Positions 58,109 through 64,000 of a stretch of 64,000 bases of DNA are shown one piece after another (position 1 is the first letter of the stretch; each line of letters opens with the position of its first letter). The DNA is from Microbacterium sp. SLBN-146 (GTDB taxonomy: Bacteria > Actinomycetota > Actinomycetes > Actinomycetales > Microbacteriaceae): positions 2,914,001-2,978,000 of the forward strand of contig NZ_VFMR01000001.1 of the NCBI RefSeq assembly GCF_006715145.1, in the 5' to 3' direction. A program made the translations under genes and the position numbers. Below the pieces are notes generated by a model that saw only the letters and a list, made by a program, of their open reading frames with translations, ran no database searches and was not told the origin of the DNA.

Positions 58109-59068
58109 ATGCCCCTTCTGCCGCTGAGCATTCCGAGCCCGGACGTCAGTTCGTTCCAGCTCGGTCCGATCACGATCCACTTCTACGCGCTCTGCATCAT
58201 CGCGGGGATCATCGCCGCCGTCTTCCTGACGAACGCGCGTCTGACCAAGCGCGGAGCGGAGCCCTGGGTCGTCATCGACATCTCGCTCCTCGCGGTGCCG
58301 CTCGCGATCATCGCGGCGCGCGTCTACCACGTTCTGACGCACTGGAACTTCTACTTCGGCGAAGGAGCCAACCCGCTGTCCGCCCTCTACATCTGGGAGG
58401 GCGGAATCGCCATCTACGGCGCGCTCATCGGCGGCGCGGTAGGTGCGTGGCTCGGCTGCAGGTGGACCGGCATCCGCTTCTGGACGTTCGCCGACGCGCT
58501 CGCGCCGGGTCTCCTGCTCGCGCAGGCGATGGGACGGTTCGGAAACTGGTTCAACCAGGAGCTGTTCGGTCTTCCGACGGATCTGCCGTGGGGACTCGAG
58601 ATCGACTACCCCAACTCGGCATGGCCCGTGGGCCTTCCGGAGGGCACGCTCTTCCACCCCACGTTCCTCTACGAAGTGATCTGGAACCTGCTCGGCGTTC
58701 TCGTGCTGCTGTGGGCCGGTCGGCGCCTCCGCCTGCAGTGGGGACGCCTCTTCGGGCTGTACCTCGTCTGGTACAGCGCAGGACGCATCGTGTGGGAGTC
58801 GATCCGCATCGACCCGAGCGACATCATCCTGGGGCTGCGCACCAACGTCTGGGCCGCCATCGCCGGTGTCGTGCTCGGTCTCGTCATCATCGTCGTCCAG
58901 AAGCGCCGTCATCCCGGGATCGAGCCGTCCCCGTACCAGCCCGGTCGCGAGTGGTCGCCTTCGGGCGCGGTACAATCGCAGGACACACCCGACTACGTCG
59001 ACGTCAGCGAACCACCGACGGACGCCGTCGAAGAGGCCAGCGCCACAAGCACAGTCGCCACGAAGTAA
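58109..59068 (+). CDS. lgt: Prolipoprotein diacylglyceryl transferase
   Basis: 319 residues with seven predicted membrane helices. The signature GRFGNWFNQELFG and the essential HFYALCIIAG and EGGIAIYGALIGG segments are present. It attaches diacylglycerol to the lipobox cysteine of preprolipoproteins. A polar tail of about 50 residues extends past the last helix (VDVSEPPTDAVEEASATSTV). Placement after trpA is common in actinobacteria. Confidence 0.95.
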   Translation: MPLLPLSIPSPDVSSFQLGPITIHFYALCIIAGIIAAVFLTNARLTKRGAEPWVVIDISLLAVPLAIIAARVYHVLTHWNFYFGEGANPLSALYIWEGGIAIYGALIGGAVGAWLGCRWTGIRFWTFADALAPGLLLAQAMGRFGNWFNQELFGLPTDLPWGLEIDYPNSAWPVGLPEGTLFHPTFLYEVIWNLLGVLVLLWAGRRLRLQWGRLFGLYLVWYSAGRIVWESIRIDPSDIILGLRTNVWAAIAGVVLGLVIIVVQKRRHPGIEPSPYQPGREWSPSGAVQSQDTPDYVDVSEPPTDAVEEASATSTVATK

Positions 59069-59137
59069 TCTCCGCGCACCCCCCGCGCCCGGGCCGACGT
59101 CGTCCCATTTCGAGTACCAAATGTGAGGACGGTTGGT

Positions 59138-62100
59138 ATGGCTTCGAGCCCCCGTCACAGCGGCCACGGCACTGTTGCCCTTGGTCCGTCAGGATTCCCC
59201 GCGAAGCAGGGAATGTACAACCCTGACTTCGAGAAGGACGCGTGCGGTCTCGCGATGGTCGCGACTCTTCGCGGCCACGCCGGACACGACATCATCGATC
59301 TCGCGCTGACGGCGCTGCGCAACCTCGAGCACCGCGGGGCCATCGGCTCCGACGCGGGCACGGGCGACGGCGCCGGCATCCTGACGCAGATGCCCGACGC
59401 GTTCCTGCGCGCCGTCGTGGAGTTCGACCTGCCGCCCGTGGGGGAGTACGCCGCCGGAATGGCCTTCCTCCCGCGGGACGACGAGGAGCGCGAGACCCAG
59501 AAGCAGGGCATCGAGCGCATCGCGGCATCCGAAGGACTCACGGTCCTCGGGTGGCGGAGCGTTCCCACCGATGACGAGCACCTCGGCAAGCTGTCCTTCG
59601 CCGCGCGCCCCGTCTTCGAGCAGCTCTTCGTCGCGGGACACCCCCGAGCCGACGCGGCCCCGCTGTCGGGCATCGCGCTGGACCGCCGGACCTTCCGTCT
59701 GCGCAAGCGCTCGCGCACCGAGCTGGGCTCGTACTTCGTGTCGCTCTCGAGCCGGACGCTCGGGTACAAGGGCATGGTCACGACCCTCCAGCTCGAGCCC
59801 TTCTACCCCGACCTCTCCGACGACCGGTTCGCCTCCGAGCTCGCCGTCGTGCACTCGCGCTACTCGACCAACACGTTCCCGTCATGGCCGCTCGCGCAGC
59901 CGCTGCGCATGCTGGCCCACAACGGCGAGATCAACACGGTCAAGGGAAACCGCAACTGGATGCGTGCACGCCAGTCGCAGCTCGAGTCCCAGCTCGTCGG
60001 CGACATCCGGCCGCTTCTCCCGATCTGCACCGAGGGTGCGAGCGACTCGGCCTCGTTCGACGAGGTGCTCGAGCTCTTGACCCTCACGGGCCGCAGCCTT
60101 CCGCACGCGATCATGATGATGGTCCCCGAGGCCTATGAGAAGCAGGTCGACATCGACCCGCAGCTGCGCGCCTTCTACGACTACCACTCGCTCCAGATGG
60201 AGCCGTGGGACGGCCCGGCGGCCCTCATCTTCACCGACGGCACGCTCGTCGGGGCGACACTCGACCGCAACGGCCTTCGTCCCGGACGGTGGACGGAGAC
60301 GACCGACGGCCTGGTCGTCATCGGCAGCGAGACCGGCGTGCTCGATTTCGCACCCGAGCGCATCAAGCGTCGCGGACGTCTGCGCCCCGGCCGCATGTTC
60401 CTCGTCGACACGGCCCAGCGTCGCATCGTCGAGGACGACGAGATCAAGCGCGATCTCGCCACGATGCACCCCTGGCAGGAGTGGCTCGATGAGGGGCGGG
60501 TCCGCCTCGCCGACCTCCCCGAACGCGAGCACATCGTGCACCCCATCGCGTCGATCACGCGCCGCCAGCGCACATTCGGATACACGGAAGAAGAAGTCCG
60601 CATCCTGCTCACCCCGATGGGCCAGAACGGCGCGGAACCGCTCGGTGCCATGGGATCGGACACGCCTGTCGCCGTCCTGAGCGAGCGTCCGCGGCTGCTG
60701 TTCGACTACTTCACGCAGCAGTTCGCGCAGGTCACCAACCCTCCGCTGGACTCCATCCGCGAAGAAGTCGTGACGTCGCTGTCGCTGGGGCTCGGACCGG
60801 AGCGCAACCTGCTCGACTGGGGCGCCGCGCACACGAGGACGGTCACCCTCGACTTCCCCGTCATCGACAACGACGAGCTCGCGAAGATCCAGCACATCCA
60901 CACGGCTCTCCCCGGACGCTCGTCCGTGACGATCCGTGGCCTCTACCGCGTGGCATCCGGCGCGAAGGGGATGCAGAAGCGTCTCGCCCAGATGTGCGCC
61001 GAGGTCGACCAGGCGATCGAAGACGGCGCCGAGTTCATCGTGCTGAGCGACCGCGACTCCAACAAGGATCTCGCGCCGATCCCGTCGCTGCTCATGCTCG
61101 CGGCCGTCCACCACCATCTCATCCGCAATGAGACGCGCATGCGCGTGGGCCTCGTGGTCGAAGCGGGCGACGTCCGCGAAGTGCATCACGTCGCGACGCT
61201 CATCGGCTACGGTGCCTCCGCGGTCAACCCGTACCTCGCGATGGAGACCGTCGAGTACCTCGTCCGCGCCGGCTACATCACGGGCATCGCGCCCGAAAAG
61301 GCGGTCAAGAACCTCATCTACGCCCTCGGCAAGGGCGTGCTGAAGATCATGTCCAAGATGGGCATCTCCACGGTGTCGTCCTACGCGGGCGCGCAGGTCT
61401 TCGAAGCCGTGGGGCTCTCGCAGGACTTCATCGACACGTACTTCACCGGAACCGAGACGAAGCTCGGCGGAATCGGGCTCGACGTCATCACGGCCGAGAA
61501 CAACGCTCGGCACGCCTACGCGTACCCGGAGGATGCCGCGGCGCGGGCGCACGAGCGCCTGTGGACCGGCGGCGAGTACCAGTGGCGACGCGACGGCTCG
61601 CCGCACCTCTTCAACCCCGACACCGTCTTCCGCCTGCAGCACTCGACGCGCACCCGCCGGTACGACATCTTCCGCGAGTACACGAAGCTCGTCGACGACC
61701 AGGCGAAGGAGCTCAAGACCCTCCGCGGTCTGTTCCGGTTCAAGACGGGAGAGCGCCCGCCGGTTCCGATCGACGAGGTCGAATCGGTGTCCGCCATCGT
61801 CAAGCGCTTCTCGACGGGGGCGATGAGCTACGGCTCGATCTCGCGCGAAGCGCACGAGACGCTCGCGATCGCGATGAACCGCATCGGTGGCAAGTCCAAC
61901 ACGGGCGAAGGCGGGGAAGACGTCGACCGGCTCCTCGACCCCGAGCGCCGCAGCGCCATCAAGCAGGTCGCCTCCGGCCGGTTCGGGGTGACGAGCCTCT
62001 ACCTGACCGAGGCCGACGACATCCAGATCAAGCTCGCTCAGGGTGCCAAGCCCGGCGAGGGCGGGCAGCTGCCACCGACGAAGGTGTACCCGTGGGTCGC

Positions 62101-63733
62101 TCGGACGCGTCACGCGACGGCCGGCGTCGGGCTCATCTCACCGCCGCCGCACCACGACATCTACTCGATCGAAGACCTCAAGCAGCTCATCTTCGACCTG
62201 AAGCGAGCCAACCCGGGCGCCCGTGTGCACGTCAAGCTCGTGAGCCAGTCCGGAATCGGGGCCGTCGCTGCAGGAACCGCGAAGGCACTCGCCGATGTCA
62301 TCCTCATCTCGGGCCACGACGGCGGAACGGGAGCGAGTCCGCTCAACTCCCTGAAGCACGCGGGCACCCCGTGGGAACTCGGACTCGCCGAGACGCAGCA
62401 GACGCTCATGCTCAACGGCATGCGCGACCGTGTCGTGGTGCAGGTGGACGGACAGCTCAAGACCGGCCGCGACGTCGTGATCGGCGCGCTGCTCGGCGCC
62501 GAGGAGTTCGGCTTCGCGACGGCACCGCTCGTCGTGGAGGGCTGCATCATGATGCGGGTCTGCCACCTCGACACGTGCCCTGTCGGCGTCGCGACCCAGA
62601 ACCCCACGCTGCGTGCCCGGTTCACGGGCAAGCCCGAGTTCGTCGTGAACTTCATGGAGTTCATCGCCGAAGAGGTGCGCGAGCTGCTTGCGGAACTCGG
62701 CTATCGGTCGCTCGACGAGATCATCGGCCGGACCGATCTGCTCGACGTCGACGGTGCCGTGCGCCACTGGAAGGCGAGCGGTCTCAATCTCGGCCCCGTC
62801 CTCGAGGGCCCGCCCTTCGCCGAGGACGAGCCGCGACGCAACATGCGCTCGCAGCAGCACGAACTCGAGGAGCACTTCGACGTGCAGCTCATCGAGCGAG
62901 CGGCCGGTGTCATCGCCGACGGTGGACACATCGTCATCGATCTCCCGATCCGCAACACGGAGCGCGCCGTCGGAACGATGCTCGGTCACCACGTGACACG
63001 GGCGCACGGCGAGAACGGCCTGCAGTCCGGTTCCATCGAGGTCAACCTGACGGGCTCGGCGGGACAGTCGTTCGGCGCCTTCATGCCGGCGGGAATCACG
63101 CTGCGACTGGAGGGGGACTCGAACGACTACGTCGGGAAGGGTCTCTCCGGTGGTCAGATCGTCGTCCGTCCTCCGCGCACCGCGACCTTCGAGGCATCCG
63201 AGAACGTCATCGCCGGAAACGTCATCGGTTATGGCGCGACGCAGGGAACGATGTTCCTGAGCGGCGTCGTGGGGGAGCGGTTCTTCGTCCGCAACTCCGG
63301 TGCGACGGCCGTCGTCGAGGGAGTGGGCGACCACGCCCTCGAGTACATGACCGGTGGTCTCGCGGTGATCCTCGGAACCACGGGACGCAACCTCGGTGCC
63401 GGAATGTCGGGCGGAACGGCATACATCTACAAGCTCGACCCGGACCTGGTCAACCGCGAAGCGCTCGCGAACGGCGAGCTCGAACTCGGGCCGCTGGGCT
63501 CCGGCGATGCCGAGATGCTCCGCGACCTGTTGACCCAGCACGTCGGCGAGACCGACTCGCGTCTCGCGGCCTCGCTCCTGGAGAACTTCGAGGCCGAGGT
63601 CGACAACTTCGTGCGGGTCATGCCGCGCGACTACGCCGCCGTGCTCCTCACGCGTCAGGAGGCGGCAGCAGAAGGACTCGACCCCGATGGGGATGTCGTG
63701 TGGAACAGGATTCTGGAGGTGACGGGTGGCTGA
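59138..63733 (+). CDS. gltB: Glutamate synthase (NADPH) large subunit
   Basis: 1531 residues from ATG 59138, set by GAGGACG 8 bases upstream; GTG 59123 would add five residues. A 35-residue propeptide precedes the class II amidotransferase nucleophile C36 ([19 protein letters not shown]). The central domain, the FMN-binding domain ([20 protein letters not shown]), the [3Fe-4S] cysteines C1136, C1142 and C1147, and the C-terminal beta-helix ([20 protein letters not shown]) follow. It makes glutamate from glutamine and 2-oxoglutarate. Upstream, CATTT and AAATG (59106-59123) form a small inverted repeat near the presumed promoter. The stop overlaps gltD. Confidence 0.97.
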   Translation: MASSPRHSGHGTVALGPSGFPAKQGMYNPDFEKDACGLAMVATLRGHAGHDIIDLALTALRNLEHRGAIGSDAGTGDGAGILTQMPDAFLRAVVEFDLPPVGEYAAGMAFLPRDDEERETQKQGIERIAASEGLTVLGWRSVPTDDEHLGKLSFAARPVFEQLFVAGHPRADAAPLSGIALDRRTFRLRKRSRTELGSYFVSLSSRTLGYKGMVTTLQLEPFYPDLSDDRFASELAVVHSRYSTNTFPSWPLAQPLRMLAHNGEINTVKGNRNWMRARQSQLESQLVGDIRPLLPICTEGASDSASFDEVLELLTLTGRSLPHAIMMMVPEAYEKQVDIDPQLRAFYDYHSLQMEPWDGPAALIFTDGTLVGATLDRNGLRPGRWTETTDGLVVIGSETGVLDFAPERIKRRGRLRPGRMFLVDTAQRRIVEDDEIKRDLATMHPWQEWLDEGRVRLADLPEREHIVHPIASITRRQRTFGYTEEEVRILLTPMGQNGAEPLGAMGSDTPVAVLSERPRLLFDYFTQQFAQVTNPPLDSIREEVVTSLSLGLGPERNLLDWGAAHTRTVTLDFPVIDNDELAKIQHIHTALPGRSSVTIRGLYRVASGAKGMQKRLAQMCAEVDQAIEDGAEFIVLSDRDSNKDLAPIPSLLMLAAVHHHLIRNETRMRVGLVVEAGDVREVHHVATLIGYGASAVNPYLAMETVEYLVRAGYITGIAPEKAVKNLIYALGKGVLKIMSKMGISTVSSYAGAQVFEAVGLSQDFIDTYFTGTETKLGGIGLDVITAENNARHAYAYPEDAAARAHERLWTGGEYQWRRDGSPHLFNPDTVFRLQHSTRTRRYDIFREYTKLVDDQAKELKTLRGLFRFKTGERPPVPIDEVESVSAIVKRFSTGAMSYGSISREAHETLAIAMNRIGGKSNTGEGGEDVDRLLDPERRSAIKQVASGRFGVTSLYLTEADDIQIKLAQGAKPGEGGQLPPTKVYPWVARTRHATAGVGLISPPPHHDIYSIEDLKQLIFDLKRANPGARVHVKLVSQSGIGAVAAGTAKALADVILISGHDGGTGASPLNSLKHAGTPWELGLAETQQTLMLNGMRDRVVVQVDGQLKTGRDVVIGALLGAEEFGFATAPLVVEGCIMMRVCHLDTCPVGVATQNPTLRARFTGKPEFVVNFMEFIAEEVRELLAELGYRSLDEIIGRTDLLDVDGAVRHWKASGLNLGPVLEGPPFAEDEPRRNMRSQQHELEEHFDVQLIERAAGVIADGGHIVIDLPIRNTERAVGTMLGHHVTRAHGENGLQSGSIEVNLTGSAGQSFGAFMPAGITLRLEGDSNDYVGKGLSGGQIVVRPPRTATFEASENVIAGNVIGYGATQGTMFLSGVVGERFFVRNSGATAVVEGVGDHALEYMTGGLAVILGTTGRNLGAGMSGGTAYIYKLDPDLVNREALANGELELGPLGSGDAEMLRDLLTQHVGETDSRLAASLLENFEAEVDNFVRVMPRDYAAVLLTRQEAAAEGLDPDGDVVWNRILEVTGG

Positions 63734-64000
63734 CCCCAAGGGCTTTCTCAAGACGACAGAGCGTGAACTGCCGCCGCGTCGACCGGTCCCCGTGCGGATC
63801 ATGGACTGGAAAGAGGTCTACGAGCCGGGCGACTCGGCGGTGCTGCGCCGTCAGGCGGGGCGCTGCATGGACTGCGGAGTGCCGTTCTGCCACAAGGGAT
63901 GCCCGCTCGGCAACCTGATCCCCGAGTGGAACGATCTCACGTGGCGCGGCGAGGGCCGCGCAGCGAGTGAGCGCCTGCACGCGACGAACAACTTCCCCGA
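63726..64000 (+). CDS. gltD: Glutamate synthase small subunit, N-terminal part (partial)
   Basis: The first 91 residues are present and the gene runs off the window. The N-terminal [4Fe-4S] cysteine cluster [17 protein letters not shown] and the following LIPEWNDL are diagnostic. The subunit passes electrons from NADPH through FAD and Fe-S centres to GltB. GTG 63726 overlaps the gltB stop by 8 bases. Confidence 0.95.
   Translation, partial: MADPKGFLKTTERELPPRRPVPVRIMDWKEVYEPGDSAVLRRQAGRCMDCGVPFCHKGCPLGNLIPEWNDLTWRGEGRAASERLHATNNFP

Noticed and set aside
1..64000. tRNA or rRNA genes, insertion sequences, prophage, attachment sites, replication origin
   Set aside because: All gaps are shorter than 190 bases and none shows a cloverleaf, terminal inverted repeats, transposase or integrase motifs, or DnaA box clusters.

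Overview
The window is a contiguous piece of a high-GC actinobacterial chromosome, almost certainly from the family Microbacteriaceae and most like Microbacterium. This rests on gene order (thrS-HIT, pdxST-yebC-ruvCAB-yajC-secDF-rel, rpsD-alaS-ruvX-mltG-aro, pyr operon-gmk-rpoZ-metK-priA-fmt-rsmB-rpe, his-trp-lgt-gltBD), on a UDP-MurNAc hydroxylase (NamH) that would give N-glycolylated muramic acid as is typical of Microbacterium, and on actinobacterial markers: a helicase-defective PriA, an actinobacterial IHF domain, an HGxxPAAW trp-operon membrane protein and many leaderless starts. It is mostly core genome. I see no tRNA, rRNA, insertion sequence, prophage, integrase or CRISPR array, and no gene-free stretch over 300 bases.

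Layout. 1-4501: end of thrS, an Ap4A-phosphorylase-like HIT protein, then a vitamin B6 block in which pdxY and a MocR/PdxR regulator (minus strand) diverge from pdxS-pdxT around a near-perfect 16-base palindrome. 4527-13275: YebC, the RuvCAB Holliday junction machinery, YajC-SecD-SecF for protein export, and the bifunctional (p)ppGpp enzyme. 13254-16028 (minus): an orphan AbiEi-antitoxin-like protein, a DUF349 protein with an Ala/Asp/Glu/Pro repeat, and a small membrane protein. 16143-23529: RarA, ribosomal protein S4 with a 5' leader and terminator, a small membrane protein, AlaRS, RuvX and MltG. 23523-28779: shikimate pathway genes aroE-aroC-aroK-aroB-aroQ, then efp and nusB. 28827-30458: namH as its own unit. 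30455-40090: pyrimidine operon pyrR-pyrB-pyrC-(membrane protein)-carA-carB-pyrF with a PyrR-binding RNA element, running into a gene that fuses an actinobacterial IHF domain to guanylate kinase. 40150-46088: rpoZ, metK, priA, fmt and rsmB.

46098-50778 (minus) is the most accessory-looking part: glutaminase with a C-terminal STAS domain, and a two-gene surface unit made of a DUF916-like membrane-anchored protein and a secreted metallophosphoesterase with a WxL-like C-terminal domain. 50933-64000 returns to the plus strand: rpe, a membrane protein, hisE-hisG-hisF-hisI, a trp-associated membrane protein (with no trpE where related genomes carry it), the HGxxPAAW protein, trpC-trpB-trpA, lgt, gltB and the start of gltD.

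Most adjacent genes overlap by 1-8 bases (ATGA or GTGA junctions), so the aro, pyr, his, trp and glt sets are probably translationally coupled. Starts were moved inward from the longest open frame where a Shine-Dalgarno sequence, a leaderless -10 spacing or family alignment favoured it. All functional calls come from reading motifs and from family knowledge; no database search was run.
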